Shown here: piece after piece, positions 1 to 14,684 of the stretch
Numbering within the stretch: position 1 is the first letter of the stretch
Layout: each line of letters starts with the position of its first letter
Notes under the pieces: model-generated
Database searches by the model: none
What the model was told of the DNA's origin: nothing
The model's input: only the letters and a program-made list of their open reading frames with translations
Program-made: the position numbers and the translations under genes
Assembly: GCF_900188485.1 (NCBI RefSeq)
Contig: NZ_FZPH01000002.1
Coordinates: 62,001-126,000 of the forward strand
Reading direction: 5' to 3'
Origin: Asanoa hainanensis
Lineage (GTDB): Bacteria > Actinomycetota > Actinomycetes > Mycobacteriales > Micromonosporaceae
Length of the DNA stretch: 64,000 bases

Positions 1-3291
<3,291 letters not shown>

Positions 3292-3307
3292 TCGGCGTCT
3301 TTGTCGG

Positions 3308-3351
3308 AGGCGCTCTTCCCCTTCGTGGGGAAGGGCGCCTTCGCCGTTTTT
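3308..3351 (+). terminator. Intrinsic terminator of rpoC
   Basis: A long GC-rich stem (aggcgctcttcccc against ggggaagggcgcct, one bulge-like mismatch) with a TTCG tetraloop, followed by a T-rich stretch (gccgttttt). It lies just after the rpoC stop and is the best rho-independent terminator in the first 20 kb. Confidence 0.9.
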
Positions 3352-3362
3352 GGTTGCGGTCT

Positions 3363-3448
3363 AGGGCGGGGGAGAATATTGCGAGTGCCGACAGGCCGCA
3401 GAGAGCGCGACCTCTATAGTCGGCATTCGCAATATCCTCCCCCGCCCT
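3363..3448. repeat. 30-bp near-perfect inverted repeat
   Basis: Arms 3363-3392 and 3419-3448 are complementary at 28 of 30 positions, and one of the two differences would be a G-U pair in RNA. The loop of 26 bases (3393-3418) is unrelated. It follows the rpoC terminator and precedes the truncated kinase gene. It could be a second, bidirectional termination hairpin, a palindromic repeat element, or the footprint of an insertion. No poly-T tract follows either arm, which argues against a simple terminator. Confidence 0.85.
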
Positions 3449-3641
3449 GACTCAGTTCGGCGTTGGTCTACTTCGGTTCCTGGTCGTGGGTCACAGTCCA
3501 TTGGGGGCGGTTCGTGGGGCGTCTCCCGACTTTGGTTGTTGTCAGTGGGCCGCCTATCGCGCTTGATGTGCCGGAGTTCCGCGTGGACACGACGTCGGGG
3601 TACACGTCTGGGCTCACGGCCGTGATCGACTTTGTGAACGG
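3449..3641. other. Spacer without a supported gene
   Basis: This stretch lies between the inverted repeat and the 3' end of the kinase remnant. It has a 60-codon open frame (3463-3645, plus strand) that ends within the kinase stop region, but no ribosome site and no recognisable domain. I see no RNA gene or promoter here. Confidence 0.5.
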
Positions 3642-4187
3642 TTAGAAGAACTCGTCCAGTAGGCGGTAGAAGGCGAGCTTGGCTGGGTCTGGGTTCTCGA
3701 GGCCGTAGGCGGTTAGGAGGGTGGTCGCTTCGGTCTTTGACCAGTTCGCCGTGAGGTTTCTTGTTGCTATGGCTAGGTCGTTGTGGCGGTCGGCTACGCC
3801 TAGGCGGGATACGTCGACCACTCCCGTTGGCCGGCCGTCGTCTGTGCAGAGGATGTTCGGGAGGCAGGGGTCGCCGTGGCCTACGACCAGGTCTTCTGGG
3901 TCCTGCGGGCGGGTGGCGTGGAGCTCCGCCAGTAGGCGGTCGATTGACCAGCCTGCTCGGGTGGTGTCGAGGCTGTCCAGGTCGACCTCCTTCGTGCGCG
4001 CCGCGGCCTCGGCTTCCCTGATTGCGGTCGACAATCGGCGGTCGAACGGGCAGGTGGCTGTTGGGAGTTGGTGGAGGTCGTGCAGTAGGGCGCCGATCGC
4101 GGCTGACATCGCGGGGCGGCTTGTGGTTGGCCACCTGTCCGAGGCTGGGCGGCCTGGCAGGGCTCTGGTCCCGTGCCAGTGGGTCAC
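3642..4187 (-). pseudogene. 5'-truncated APH(3')-type aminoglycoside phosphotransferase
   Basis: The protein matches the C-terminal two thirds of neomycin/kanamycin kinases (APH(3') family). It carries the catalytic-loop motif HGDPCLPN, the metal-binding aspartate and following block (GVVDVSRLGVADR), and the characteristic end AFYRLLDEFF. From the only plausible start (GTG at 4187) it is 181 residues, against about 265 for the family. The N-terminal lobe that binds ATP (glycine-rich loop, catalytic lysine) is absent. The open frame continues upstream to 4373 but that part is low-complexity Arg/Pro sequence unlike any kinase. The missing part is replaced by the promoter of the divergent membrane-protein gene. 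Most likely a decayed gene; a short functional protein is improbable without the nucleotide lobe. Confidence 0.75.
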
Positions 4188-4219
4188 GCGATCATCGTGC
4201 CGCTGCTGGGATGGGTGGG

Positions 4220-4225
4220 TAGGGT
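4220..4225 (+). promoter_or_regulatory. Candidate -10 box for a leaderless transcript
   Basis: TAGGGT lies six bases before the GTG start at 4232, the spacing expected if transcription begins at the start codon. No clear Shine-Dalgarno sequence is present. Inferred from spacing only. Confidence 0.4.
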
Positions 4226-4231
4226 CGCGGT

Positions 4232-4576
4232 GTGCAACCGACTGAGGCGCTGCGGCATCCGCTTGATCCGGATCCGGTTCGGTCTTCCAAGGCCGGGGCC
4301 GTGTTCGGGTTGGGGTTGTTGGCCGCGGTGACCGGGGTGCTGGTCGGTGGGGTGGTGCCCGCGGCCGTCGCACTGTTGCTTGCTCGGCAGGCTCGGCGGG
4401 AGGCGTACGCGTCCGGTGGGTATTTGACCGGCAGTGTTTGGGTTCGTCGCGGGGAGCGGTTGGCCTGGATCGGGATCATGCTGTGCATCGCGACCGTGGT
4501 TGTCGCGACGGTGGTCGGCATTCTGAAGTCGGCTGGGCCGGGTGGGGTGCAGGACTTCGCGCCTGGGGTCGACTGA
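4232..4576 (+). CDS. Small two-TM membrane protein (DUF4190-like)
   Basis: 114 residues from a GTG start. Two hydrophobic segments are visible, at about residues 21-50 (AVFGLGLLAAVTGVLVGGVVP) and 72-97, separated by a short charged, Arg-rich loop. This fits the small actinobacterial DUF4190-type membrane proteins; no catalytic motif is seen. It lies directly beside another DUF4190-like gene in the same orientation, so the two probably form a pair. The role is unknown. The segment also replaces the expected 5' end of the divergent kinase remnant. Confidence 0.7.
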   Translation: MQPTEALRHPLDPDPVRSSKAGAVFGLGLLAAVTGVLVGGVVPAAVALLLARQARREAYASGGYLTGSVWVRRGERLAWIGIMLCIATVVVATVVGILKSAGPGGVQDFAPGVD

Positions 4577-4646
4577 CCTGGCGGTTAACCTCGGGGAAAT
4601 CTGTACCCCGTCGGGTGATGTGCTGGGGCATGGCATGCTCGTGGGC

Positions 4647-5126
4647 GTGGCGCAGCAGGGGGGACCCGTCTATCCGGTGAATCAGCCGCGGCCAGTTTCG
4701 GTGCCGCCGCCGGTTGACGCGCAGCAGCGGACTCGGCGGGTCGAGGCCGTGCCGGGCACCGCGTTCGGGATCGTGCACCTGGAGGTGCCGCCGGCGACCT
4801 CGGGGCTGGCCGTCGGCGGGCTGATCGCGGGCATCGCCTCGATCGTCGTGTCGTTCGTCGTGCTCTGCTTCGGGCTCGTGGGTGCGCAAGAGGGCTGGGG
4901 TGCCTGGGCCGCCGGCGCGTTCACCGTGTTGGCCGTGTCCGCCGGTGTGGCCGGTGTGGCGCTGGGGATCCTGGCGCGGCGGCAGATCCGGCAGGTGGCG
5001 CCGGCCTCCTCGATGCGGTTCCAGGGCAAGGGGCTGGCGTCGGCGGGCCTCGTCTGCGGGATCGTCGGCCTGGCCATCGCCCTGCTCGCGTTCCTCGCCG
5101 CGGTGGGGCTCCAGGTAGCCGCCTAA
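4647..5126 (+). CDS. DUF4190-like membrane protein
   Basis: 159 residues if it starts at GTG 4647 (MAQQGGPVYP...); an ATG at 4635 in the same frame is the alternative, and the frame is open further up. A cytoplasmic Pro/Val-rich N-terminus (about 45 residues) is followed by hydrophobic segments at roughly 52-80 (GLAVGGLIAGIASIVVSFVV) and 88-110, an Arg-rich loop, and a last one at about 133-157. The arrangement, with the small GLA.AGLVCGIVG repeat, is typical of DUF4190 proteins. Function unknown; location just upstream of the str operon. Confidence 0.7.
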   Translation: MAQQGGPVYPVNQPRPVSVPPPVDAQQRTRRVEAVPGTAFGIVHLEVPPATSGLAVGGLIAGIASIVVSFVVLCFGLVGAQEGWGAWAAGAFTVLAVSAGVAGVALGILARRQIRQVAPASSMRFQGKGLASAGLVCGIVGLAIALLAFLAAVGLQVAA

Positions 5127-5223
5127 ACCGGTTCATTACGGCCAAGTCCCTGGCTCGGCAGTCCTCCGGGGCAGCCGCTACAATTGAGGGAGATAGAGGC
5201 CAACCGCGGGTGTCACAGGGGTT

Positions 5224-5252
5224 TTGACCTGCGCGCTCGCGATGGGTACTCT
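5224..5252 (+). promoter_or_regulatory. Promoter of the rpsL-rpsG-fusA-tuf operon
   Basis: TTGACC (5224-5229) and TACTCT (5247-5252) are separated by exactly 17 bases, a near-consensus housekeeping sigma promoter. It predicts a start near 5258 and a leader of about 260 bases before rpsL. Confidence 0.75.
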
Positions 5253-5261
5253 TTCCTTTCG

Positions 5262-5281
5262 TGCCCGGGCTCGCCCGGGCA
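5262..5281 (+). promoter_or_regulatory. Leader hairpin at the 5' end of the str mRNA
   Basis: A perfect 9-bp inverted repeat (tgcccgggc / gcccgggca) with a two-base centre sits within the first 25 bases of the predicted transcript. It may stabilise the 5' end or take part in attenuation. Confidence 0.55.
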
Positions 5282-5394
5282 ATCCGTGCGTGCGCGCACC
5301 GAGGCCAGGCAGCGACATCGCCGCCGAGTGCGTGAGCACGAACAATGGCAGAAACCCGGGCTCGCGTCAGCGCGCACGGGGACCGTGGAGAGGC

Positions 5395-5413
5395 CGACAC
5401 GCCCGACCGCGGG
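5395..5413 (+). promoter_or_regulatory. 19-base box shared with the rpsJ leader
   Basis: The sequence cgacacgcccgaccgcggg is identical to 9988-10006 upstream of rpsJ. Both copies lie in the leaders of ribosomal-protein operons, 106 and 63 bases before the start codon. A shared regulatory or RNA-structural role is inferred. Confidence 0.6.
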
Positions 5414-5519
5414 TACCGGGAGCACCTGGCCCGGTTGGAGTGTTGGAGAACCGTCCACCCGGGCGGTTAAGGCGACAGGCGCGGCCGCGAAGAAGTGGCC
5501 GAAGGGAGCGGAAAACCCG

Positions 5520-5894
5520 GTGCCAACCATTCAGCAGCTGGTCCGCAAGGGCCGGCAGGCGAAGACGAGCAAGACCAAGACCCCCGCGCTGAAGGGCAGC
5601 CCTCAGCGGCGCGGCGTGTGCACGCGCGTTTACACGACCACCCCGAAGAAGCCCAACTCGGCGCTGCGCAAGGTCGCCCGCGTCAAGCTGAGCAGCCAGA
5701 TCGAGGTGACCGCGTACATCCCCGGTGTCGGCCACAACCTGCAGGAGCACTCGATCGTGCTCGTGCGTGGCGGCCGTGTGAAGGACCTTCCCGGCGTGCG
5801 TTACAAGATCGTGCGTGGCTCGCTCGACACCCAGGGTGTCCGCAACCGCAAGCAGGCCCGCAGCCGCTACGGCGCCAAGAAGGAGAAGAGCTGA
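5520..5894 (+). CDS. rpsL: Ribosomal protein S12
   Basis: Small-subunit protein at the decoding centre; changes here cause streptomycin resistance. 124 residues from GTG at 5520, beginning (M)[11 protein letters not shown] as in all bacteria, with GGGAG about ten bases upstream. The streptomycin-site segments [11 protein letters not shown] (about residues 39-49) and PGVRYK (about 91-96) are present in their usual wild-type form, with lysines at the positions usually mutated in resistant strains. One base separates its stop from rpsG. First gene of the str operon. Confidence 0.98.
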   Translation: MPTIQQLVRKGRQAKTSKTKTPALKGSPQRRGVCTRVYTTTPKKPNSALRKVARVKLSSQIEVTAYIPGVGHNLQEHSIVLVRGGRVKDLPGVRYKIVRGSLDTQGVRNRKQARSRYGAKKEKS

Positions 5895-5895
5895 C

Positions 5896-6369
5896 ATGCC
5901 GCGTAAGGGACCCGCTCCGCGTCGTCCGCTCGTCGCGGACCCTGTGTACAACTCTCCGCTGGTGACCCAGCTGGTCAACAAGATCCTCATGCGTGGCAAG
6001 CGTCAGCTCGCCGAGCGCATCGTCTACGGCGCCCTCGAGGGTGCTCGTGAGAAGAGCGGCGGCACTGATCCCGTCGTCATCCTCAAGCGGGCGATGGACA
6101 ACGTGAAGCCGGCCATCGAGGTGAAGAGCCGCCGGGTCGGTGGCGCCACCTACCAGGTGCCGATCGAGGTGCGCGCGCCCCGCCAGACCACCCTTGGTCT
6201 GCGCTGGCTGGTGCAGTACTCGAAGGCCCGCCGCGAGAAGACCATGGTCGAGCGCCTCATGAACGAGCTGCTCGACGCCAGCAACGGCCTCGGTGCCGCC
6301 GTCAAGCGACGCGAGGACACGCACAAGATGGCGGAGTCCAACAAGGCCTTCGCTCACTACCGGTGGTAA
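5896..6369 (+). CDS. rpsG: Ribosomal protein S7
   Basis: Head-domain protein that nucleates 16S rRNA 3'-domain assembly. 157 residues, beginning [10 protein letters not shown], with the family block [19 protein letters not shown] at about residues 19-37 and the typical end FAHYRW. The start is fixed by its one-base spacing from rpsL and by length (usual 156). S7 is the autogenous repressor of the str operon in E. coli; no equivalent site is obvious between rpsL and rpsG here because the genes almost touch. Confidence 0.98.
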   Translation: MPRKGPAPRRPLVADPVYNSPLVTQLVNKILMRGKRQLAERIVYGALEGAREKSGGTDPVVILKRAMDNVKPAIEVKSRRVGGATYQVPIEVRAPRQTTLGLRWLVQYSKARREKTMVERLMNELLDASNGLGAAVKRREDTHKMAESNKAFAHYRW

Positions 6370-6405
6370 CCGCCACCCGAACGACGACGACGAAGAGGGA
6401 TTGAA

Positions 6406-8502
<2,097 letters not shown>

Positions 8503-8510
8503 CTGTGTGA

Positions 8511-8540
8511 GGGTGCTGGGGCTTCGCCGTCCCAGCACCC
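8511..8540 (+). terminator. Hairpin between fusA and tuf
   Basis: Perfect 10-bp stem (gggtgctggg / cccagcaccc) with a ten-base loop immediately after the fusA stop. No T-tract follows, so it may act as an attenuator, a processing site or a 3'-end stabiliser instead of a full terminator. Confidence 0.6.
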
Positions 8541-8615
8541 ACCAAGTGGACAGTGTCGTCGGTGCCATAGGGTGCCGAGGGCGTACGGAACAAGAAGTCC
8601 TTGAGGAGGACACCA

Positions 8616-9809
8616 GTGGCGAAGGCGAAGTTCGAGCGGACTAAGCCGCACGTCAACATCGGCACCATTGGTCACATCGACCACGGGAAGACGACGCTGA
8701 CCGCGGCCATCACCAAGGTCCTGCACGACCGGTACCCGGACGTGAACCCCTACACGCCGTTCGACGAGATCGACAAGGCGCCGGAGGAGAAGGCCCGCGG
8801 TATCACGATCTCGATCGCGCACGTCGAGTACCAGACCGAGGCGCGGCACTACGCGCACGTCGACTGCCCGGGTCACGCCGACTACATCAAGAACATGATC
8901 ACCGGTGCCGCGCAGATGGACGGCGCGATCCTGGTGGTCGCGGCGACCGACGGCCCGATGCCGCAGACCCGCGAGCACGTGCTGCTGGCTCGCCAGGTCG
9001 GCGTTCCCTACATCGTCGTGGCGCTCAACAAGAGCGACATGGTCGACGACGAGGAGCTCCTGGAGCTCGTCGAGCTCGAGGTCCGTGAGCTGCTGTCGGC
9101 TCAGGAGTACCCGGGCGACGACCTGCCGGTCGTGCGCGTCTCCGCGCTCAAGGCCCTCGAGGGTGACCCCGAGTGGACCGAGAAGCTCATGGAGCTGATG
9201 AACGCGGTCGACACCGCGATCCCGCAGCCCGAGCGTGAGACCGAGAAGCCGTTCCTCATGCCCATCGAGGACGTCTTCACGATCACCGGTCGTGGCACCG
9301 TGGTGACCGGTCGCGCCGAGCGCGGCGTTCTCAAGCCCAACGAGGAGGTGGAGATCGTCGGCATCCGCGAGAAGTCGATGAAGACGGTCTGCACCGGCAT
9401 CGAGATGTTCCGCAAGCTGCTCGACGAGGCCCGTGCGGGTGAGAACGTCGGTCTGCTGCTGCGCGGCATCAAGCGCGAGGACGTCGAGCGCGGCATGGTG
9501 GTCGTCAAGCCGGGCACCTCGACCCCGCACACGGAGTTCGAGGCGACCGTCTACATCCTCTCGAAGGAAGAGGGTGGACGGCACACCCCGTTCTTCCAGA
9601 ACTACCGTCCGCAGTTCTACTTCCGGACCACGGACGTCACCGGCGTCGTCACGCTGCCTGAGGGCACCGAGATGGTCATGCCGGGCGACAACACCTCGAT
9701 GACCGTCAAGCTGATCCAGCCCATCGCCATGGACGAGAACCTCAAGTTCGCGATCCGTGAGGGTGGTCGCACGGTCGGCGCTGGTCGCGTCACGAAGATC
9801 ATCAAGTAA
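8616..9809 (+). CDS. tuf: Translation elongation factor Tu
   Basis: GTPase that delivers aminoacyl-tRNA to the ribosome. 397 residues from GTG at 8616, preceded by GAGGAGGA. Motifs: GHIDHGKTT at 19-27, DCPGHADY at 83-90, and NKSD at 138-141, where most bacteria have NKCD. The C-terminus GRVTKIIK is intact. Last gene of the str operon; a 260-base leader separates it from rpsJ. The frame is open further upstream but the [12 protein letters not shown] start matches the family. Confidence 0.99.
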   Translation: MAKAKFERTKPHVNIGTIGHIDHGKTTLTAAITKVLHDRYPDVNPYTPFDEIDKAPEEKARGITISIAHVEYQTEARHYAHVDCPGHADYIKNMITGAAQMDGAILVVAATDGPMPQTREHVLLARQVGVPYIVVALNKSDMVDDEELLELVELEVRELLSAQEYPGDDLPVVRVSALKALEGDPEWTEKLMELMNAVDTAIPQPERETEKPFLMPIEDVFTITGRGTVVTGRAERGVLKPNEEVEIVGIREKSMKTVCTGIEMFRKLLDEARAGENVGLLLRGIKREDVERGMVVVKPGTSTPHTEFEATVYILSKEEGGRHTPFFQNYRPQFYFRTTDVTGVVTLPEGTEMVMPGDNTSMTVKLIQPIAMDENLKFAIREGGRTVGAGRVTKIIK

Positions 9810-9847
9810 AAAGGTAACCCCGATTAGGTCTGCCGGAACGCATACGG

Positions 9848-10069
9848 CATACTAGTCAGGTTGCGTACGCGACGGGTGGCTGCTTGCCCCTGGGCTTGCA
9901 GTCACCCTTCGCGCGTAGCGCCTCTTCTGAAGAGGCGCCGGCCCCGAAAGACACCGCCGCTTTGCGGCGGAGCCTGGCCACAGGGCGCGACACGCCCGAC
10001 CGCGGGGGTCGGAGGAGTGGGGTCAAACCCACGACAAGAGCGGCATCGAGAGAAGGAACAGAAGCCACC
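9848..10069 (+). promoter_or_regulatory. S10-operon leader with two hairpins and conserved box
   Basis: A CATACT box (9848-9853) is the likely -10 of the S10 promoter; its -35 is weak. Downstream lie two strong hairpins: stem 9918-9926 with 9930-9938 (gcgcctctt arms) and stem 9954-9960 with 9964-9970 (ccgccgc arms). The 19-base box identical to one in the rpsL leader is at 9988-10006. The layout resembles a structured ribosomal-operon leader; the ligand or regulator is unknown. Confidence 0.6.
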
Positions 10070-10378
10070 ATGGCGGGACAGAAGATCCGCATCCGGCTCA
10101 AGGCCTACGACCACGAGGTCGTCGACTCGTCGGCGCGCAAGATCGTCGAGACGGTGACCCGCACCGGGGCGCAGGTCGCGGGCCCGGTGCCGCTGCCCAC
10201 GGAGATCAACCGTTTCTGCGTCATCCGCTCGCCGCACAAGTACAAGGACTCGCGCGAGCACTTCGAGATGCGCACGCACAAGCGGCTGATCGACATCATC
10301 GACCCGACGCCGAAGACGGTCGACTCGCTTATGCGCCTCGACCTGCCGGCCGGCGTCGACATCGAGATCAAGCTGTAG
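10070..10378 (+). CDS. rpsJ: Ribosomal protein S10
   Basis: Small-subunit head protein, also NusE in antitermination complexes. 102 residues from ATG at 10070 ([16 protein letters not shown]), preceded by GAAGGA. The frame extends upstream through the leader but the family start is unmistakable. Blocks [20 protein letters not shown] and [12 protein letters not shown] are typical. First gene of the S10 operon; rplC follows after 12 bases. Confidence 0.98.
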
Positions 10379-10390
10379 GGACGCGAACTC

Positions 10391-11050
10391 ATGGACAGGC
10401 AAGTGAAGGGCATCCTGGGCGCCAAGCTCGGCATGACCCAGGTCTGGGACAACAACCGTGTCGTCCCGGTCACCGTGGTCCAGGCCGGCCCCTGTGTCGT
10501 GACCCAGGTCCGCTCCGGTGACAAGGACGGCTACTCGGCCGTGCAGCTCGCCTACGGCGCGATCGACCCGCGCAAGGCCAACAAGCCGAAGGCCGGTCAC
10601 TACGCGAAGGCCGGCGTCGCACCGCGGCGGCACATCGTCGAGCTGCGCACGACTGACGCGAGCGACTACGAGCTCGGCCAGGAGGTCACCGTCGAGGCGT
10701 TCACGCCCGGCGCGACCATCGACGTGACGGGCCGCACCAAGGGCAAGGGCTTCGCCGGCGTCATGAAGCGGCACGGCTTCCACGGCCTGCGCGCGAGCCA
10801 CGGTGTCGAGCGCAAGCACCGCTCGCCCGGCTCAATCGGCGCCTGCGCGACCCCGGGTCGCGTCTTCAAGGGCGTCCGCATGGCCGGCCGCATGGGTGGC
10901 CGCCGCTACACGGTGCAGAACCTGACCGTTCAGGCGGTCGACACCGAAAACAACCTGCTGCTCGTCAAGGGCGCCATCCCCGGCCCCAAGGGCGCGCTGA
11001 TCCTGGTCCGCTCCGCGGCCAAGGCGTTGACGAAGGGTGGTGCGCGATGA
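10391..11050 (+). CDS. rplC: Ribosomal protein L3
   Basis: Large-subunit protein reaching toward the peptidyl-transferase centre and needed early in assembly. 219 residues, starting [20 protein letters not shown]. The conserved extended loop with [20 protein letters not shown] is at about residues 125-150. Its stop overlaps the rplD start by four bases (ATGA), implying coupled translation. Confidence 0.98.
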   Translation: MDRQVKGILGAKLGMTQVWDNNRVVPVTVVQAGPCVVTQVRSGDKDGYSAVQLAYGAIDPRKANKPKAGHYAKAGVAPRRHIVELRTTDASDYELGQEVTVEAFTPGATIDVTGRTKGKGFAGVMKRHGFHGLRASHGVERKHRSPGSIGACATPGRVFKGVRMAGRMGGRRYTVQNLTVQAVDTENNLLLVKGAIPGPKGALILVRSAAKALTKGGAR

Positions 11051-11694
11051 CCGCGGTCGACGTGATCACCGTCGACGGTGGCAAGAGCGGCTCGGTGGAG
11101 CTGCCCAGCGACATCTTCGACGCACAGGCCAACATCCCGCTGATGCACCAGGTGGTGGTGGCCCAGCTGGCCGCCGCGCGCCAGGGCACGCACAAGGCCA
11201 AGACCCGCGGCGAAGTCCGTGGTGGCGGCAAGAAGCCCTACAAGCAGAAGGGCACCGGCCGCGCCCGGCAGGGCTCGCTGCGCGCACCGCAGTTCACCGG
11301 CGGTGGCGTGGTCCACGGCCCGGTCCCGCGTGACTACAGCCAGCGGACCCCCAAGAAGATGAAGGCCGCCGCCCTGCGTGGCGCCCTCTCCGACCGGGCC
11401 CGCGGCGGGCACGTGCACGTGGTCGAGAGCTTCGTGACCGGCGAGACCAAGTCCACCAAGGCCGCTCTGGCCACGCTGGCCAAGGTTTCCATGGCCAAGC
11501 GGGTGCTCGTCGTGCTCTCCGAGTCCGACGAGAACAACTGGGTGTCGCTGCGCAACGAGCCGCGGGTGCACCTGATCGAGGCCGGCCAGCTCAACACGTA
11601 CGACGTGCTGGTGGCCGACGACGTGGTCTTCACCAAGGACGCCCTGGACGAGTTCCTGGGTGTGCCGGCCGAGGCCGCGCAGGAGGAGAACTGA
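11047..11694 (+). CDS. rplD: Ribosomal protein L4
   Basis: Large-subunit protein lining the exit tunnel; in E. coli it also represses the S10 operon. 215 residues. The tunnel-loop region [20 protein letters not shown] (about residues 54-73) is intact. The C-terminal end is acidic (EAAQEEN). It overlaps rplC by four bases and rplW by one, so it is tightly coupled to both. Confidence 0.98.
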   Translation: MTAVDVITVDGGKSGSVELPSDIFDAQANIPLMHQVVVAQLAAARQGTHKAKTRGEVRGGGKKPYKQKGTGRARQGSLRAPQFTGGGVVHGPVPRDYSQRTPKKMKAAALRGALSDRARGGHVHVVESFVTGETKSTKAALATLAKVSMAKRVLVVLSESDENNWVSLRNEPRVHLIEAGQLNTYDVLVADDVVFTKDALDEFLGVPAEAAQEEN

Positions 11695-11996
11695 TGGCGA
11701 CCATCGCGGATCCGCGCGACATCATCGTCGCGCCGATCGTGTCGGAGAAGAGCTACAGCGAGCTGAACCGCAACTGGTACACGTTCCTCGTGCACCCGGA
11801 TGCGAACAAGACGCAGATCAAGATCGCTATCCAGCAGATCTTCAACGTCCGCGTCCTGACCGTCAACACGCTCAACCGTGAGGGCAAGCGCAAGCGCACC
11901 CGCACCGGCTGGGGCAAGCGCAAGGACACCAAGCGCGCGATGGTGAAGCTGGCTGAGGGCGACCGCATCGAGGCCTTCGGCGGCCCGGTCAGCTGA
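11694..11996 (+). CDS. rplW: Ribosomal protein L23
   Basis: Protein at the tunnel exit that docks trigger factor and SRP. 100 residues from ATG 11694, one base overlapping rplD. The sequence has the usual [13 protein letters not shown] start and the Arg/Lys-rich loop ([18 protein letters not shown]) near residues 63-80 that contacts 23S rRNA. Twelve bases separate it from rplB. Confidence 0.98.
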   Translation: MATIADPRDIIVAPIVSEKSYSELNRNWYTFLVHPDANKTQIKIAIQQIFNVRVLTVNTLNREGKRKRTRTGWGKRKDTKRAMVKLAEGDRIEAFGGPVS

Positions 11997-12008
11997 GGGG
12001 TATAGACA

Positions 12009-12848
<840 letters not shown>

Positions 12849-12854
12849 CCCGAG

Positions 12855-13136
12855 ATGCCACGCAGCCTGAAGAAGGGCCCGTTCGTCGACGACCACCTGA
12901 TCAAGAAGGTGGAGACGCAGAACGACAAGGGCTCGAAGAACGTCATCAAGACGTGGTCGCGCCGTTCGACGATCATCCCCGAGATGCTCGGGCACACGAT
13001 CGCCGTCCACGACGGTCGCAAGCACGTCCCGGTGTTCGTCACCGAGGCCATGGTCGGGCACAAGCTCGGCGAGTTCGCGTTGACCCGCACGTTCAAGGGT
13101 CACGAGAAGGACGACCGGAAGAGCCGCCGCCGCTGA
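12855..13136 (+). CDS. rpsS: Ribosomal protein S19
   Basis: Head protein that contacts tRNA in the A site and forms intersubunit bridge B1a. 93 residues, beginning [15 protein letters not shown], with [21 protein letters not shown] in the middle. Followed after 35 bases by rplV, with a purine-rich ribosome site just ahead of that gene. Confidence 0.98.
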   Translation: MPRSLKKGPFVDDHLIKKVETQNDKGSKNVIKTWSRRSTIIPEMLGHTIAVHDGRKHVPVFVTEAMVGHKLGEFALTRTFKGHEKDDRKSRRR

Positions 13137-13171
13137 CGCGGTGCAGATAGAGGATCAGAGGGGTTACAGCG

Positions 13172-13762
13172 ATGCCAGTCAAGGGCGACGCTCCGGCGCT
13201 TCCGGGCGCACGGGCGGTTGCGCGCCACGTGCGCATCTCGCCGAACAAGGCGCGCCGAGTGGTCAACCTCGTCCGCGGTCTGCCCGCGAAAGAGGCGCTC
13301 ACGGTGCTCCAGTTCGCGCCGCAGTCGGCGAGCGAGCAGGTCTACAAGGTGCTCGCCAGCGCGATCGCCAACGCGGAGAACAACGAGCGGCTGGACCCCG
13401 ACGCGTTGCTCGTCAGCGAGGCGTTCGTCGACGAGGGTCCGACCATGAAGCGGTTCCGGCCGCGCGCTCAGGGTCGTGCCTACCGGATCCGCAAGCGCAC
13501 CTGCCACATCACCGTGGCGGTCGAGGCGGTTGCTCCGGCACAGCGTCCCGGCAAGAAGGCTGCGGCGAGCAAGAAGGCCGCGCCGGCCAAGGCCGCGCCG
13601 GAGACCGCTGCTGAGGAGACCACCGAGGCGACCGCCGCCGAGGAGCCGGCTCCGGCCAAGAAGGCCGCGAAGAAGGCCACCAAGGCGACCAAGGCCACCA
13701 AGGCGACCGAGGCGAAGGCCAAGGCGGACGACGAGACGACCGCCGAGGAAGGGACCGAGTAA
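13172..13762 (+). CDS. rplV: Ribosomal protein L22 with long Ala/Lys-rich tail
   Basis: Tunnel-wall protein; its beta-hairpin is the macrolide-exit loop. 196 residues, against 110-130 in most bacteria. The folded domain ([18 protein letters not shown] at about 15-32 through the [13 protein letters not shown] hairpin end at about 110-122) is complete. Residues from about 128 to the end are almost only Ala, Lys, Thr, Glu and Pro, with short repeats such as [15 protein letters not shown]. Such tails occur in other high-GC actinobacteria; function not known. One-base overlap with rpsC. Confidence 0.97.
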   Translation: MPVKGDAPALPGARAVARHVRISPNKARRVVNLVRGLPAKEALTVLQFAPQSASEQVYKVLASAIANAENNERLDPDALLVSEAFVDEGPTMKRFRPRAQGRAYRIRKRTCHITVAVEAVAPAQRPGKKAAASKKAAPAKAAPETAAEETTEATAAEEPAPAKKAAKKATKATKATKATEAKAKADDETTAEEGTE

Positions 13763-14679
13763 TGGGTCAGAAGGTTCACCCGCACGGGTTCCGGCTCGGC
13801 ATCTCGACCGACTGGAAGTCCCGCTGGTTCGCGGACAAGCTCTACAAGGACTACATCGGCGAGGACGTCAAGATCCGCCGGATGATGTCCAAGGGCCTGG
13901 AGCGTGCCGGGATTTCCAAGGTCGACATCGAGCGCACCCGCGACCGGGTTCGCGTCGACATCCACACCGCCCGGCCGGGCATCGTCATCGGCCGTAAGGG
14001 TGCGGAGGCCGACCGGATCCGCGGCGAGCTCGAGAAGCTCACGGGCAAGCAGGTGCAGCTCAACATCCTCGAGGTGAAGAACCCCGAGTCCGACGCTCAG
14101 CTCGTCGCGCAGGGCGTGGCCGAGCAGCTGTCGAGCCGGGTCAGCTTCCGCCGGGCGATGCGCAAGGCCATGCAGTCGGCGATGAAGAACCCGATCGTCA
14201 AGGGCATCCGGGTGCAGGTCTCCGGCCGCCTCGGCGGCGCCGAGATGAGCCGCACCGAGTTCTACCGCGAGGGTCGCGTCCCGCTGCACACGCTGCGCGC
14301 CAACATCGAGTACGGGTTCTTCGAGGCCCGCACCACGTTCGGCCGCATCGGCGTGAAGGTCTGGATCTACAAGGGCGACGCCGTTCCGGGTCGGGAGGCT
14401 CCGGCCGAGGCCGGCGCACCGCGTCCGCGCCGCGAGCGTGGCGACCGTCCCGAGCGTCCGCGCCGTGGCCGTTCCGGCTCGTCCGGCACGACCGCCGGCG
14501 GCACCGAGGCGGGTCGGGCTGCTCAGCAGGCCGCCCAGGCCGAGGCCACCGGCAGCGCCCCCGCGGCGCCGGCCGCCGAGCCCACCACGAACGACACCGC
14601 CGCCGCGGCTCCGGCCGCGCCGGCGACTTCGCCAGCAGCCCCGTCTGCTGGGTCGGAAAACTCAGCGCAGGAGGGCTGA
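13762..14679 (+). CDS. rpsC: Ribosomal protein S3 with Ala/Pro-rich tail
   Basis: Protein of the mRNA entry channel with helicase activity. 305 residues, longer than the usual 210-275. The N-terminal KH domain with [15 protein letters not shown] (about residues 75-90) and the C-terminal S3 domain up to VKVWIYKGD (about 210) are intact. Beyond that lies an Arg-rich stretch then a long Ala/Pro/Thr-rich tail, probably disordered. It overlaps rplV by one base; rplP follows five bases later. Confidence 0.97.
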   Translation: MGQKVHPHGFRLGISTDWKSRWFADKLYKDYIGEDVKIRRMMSKGLERAGISKVDIERTRDRVRVDIHTARPGIVIGRKGAEADRIRGELEKLTGKQVQLNILEVKNPESDAQLVAQGVAEQLSSRVSFRRAMRKAMQSAMKNPIVKGIRVQVSGRLGGAEMSRTEFYREGRVPLHTLRANIEYGFFEARTTFGRIGVKVWIYKGDAVPGREAPAEAGAPRPRRERGDRPERPRRGRSGSSGTTAGGTEAGRAAQQAAQAEATGSAPAAPAAEPTTNDTAAAAPAAPATSPAAPSAGSENSAQEG

Positions 14680-14684
14680 TTTCG

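Larger units (their letters stand above)
5127..5519 (+). other. Non-coding region: str-operon promoter and long leader
   Basis: This 393-base gap holds a TACAAT box (5179-5184) without a good -35, a strong consensus promoter (5224-5252), a compact hairpin (5262-5281) and a 19-base box also found in the rpsJ leader (5395-5413). The rpsL frame is open through most of it, but it lacks a ribosome site or S12-like sequence, so it is treated as untranslated leader. Confidence 0.7.

Noticed and set aside
3463-3645. 60-codon plus-strand open frame after the 30-bp inverted repeat
   Set aside because: No ribosome site, no domain, and it ends inside the opposite-strand kinase stop region.
5184-5519. 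In-frame N-terminal extension of rpsL through the leader
   Set aside because: S12 starts at [10 protein letters not shown] in all bacteria; the extension is Arg-rich, lies partly upstream of the promoter and has no ribosome site.
9810-10069. Possible tRNA or small protein gene in the tuf-rpsJ gap
   Set aside because: No cloverleaf or T-loop sequence; the hairpins and the shared box are better explained as a leader.
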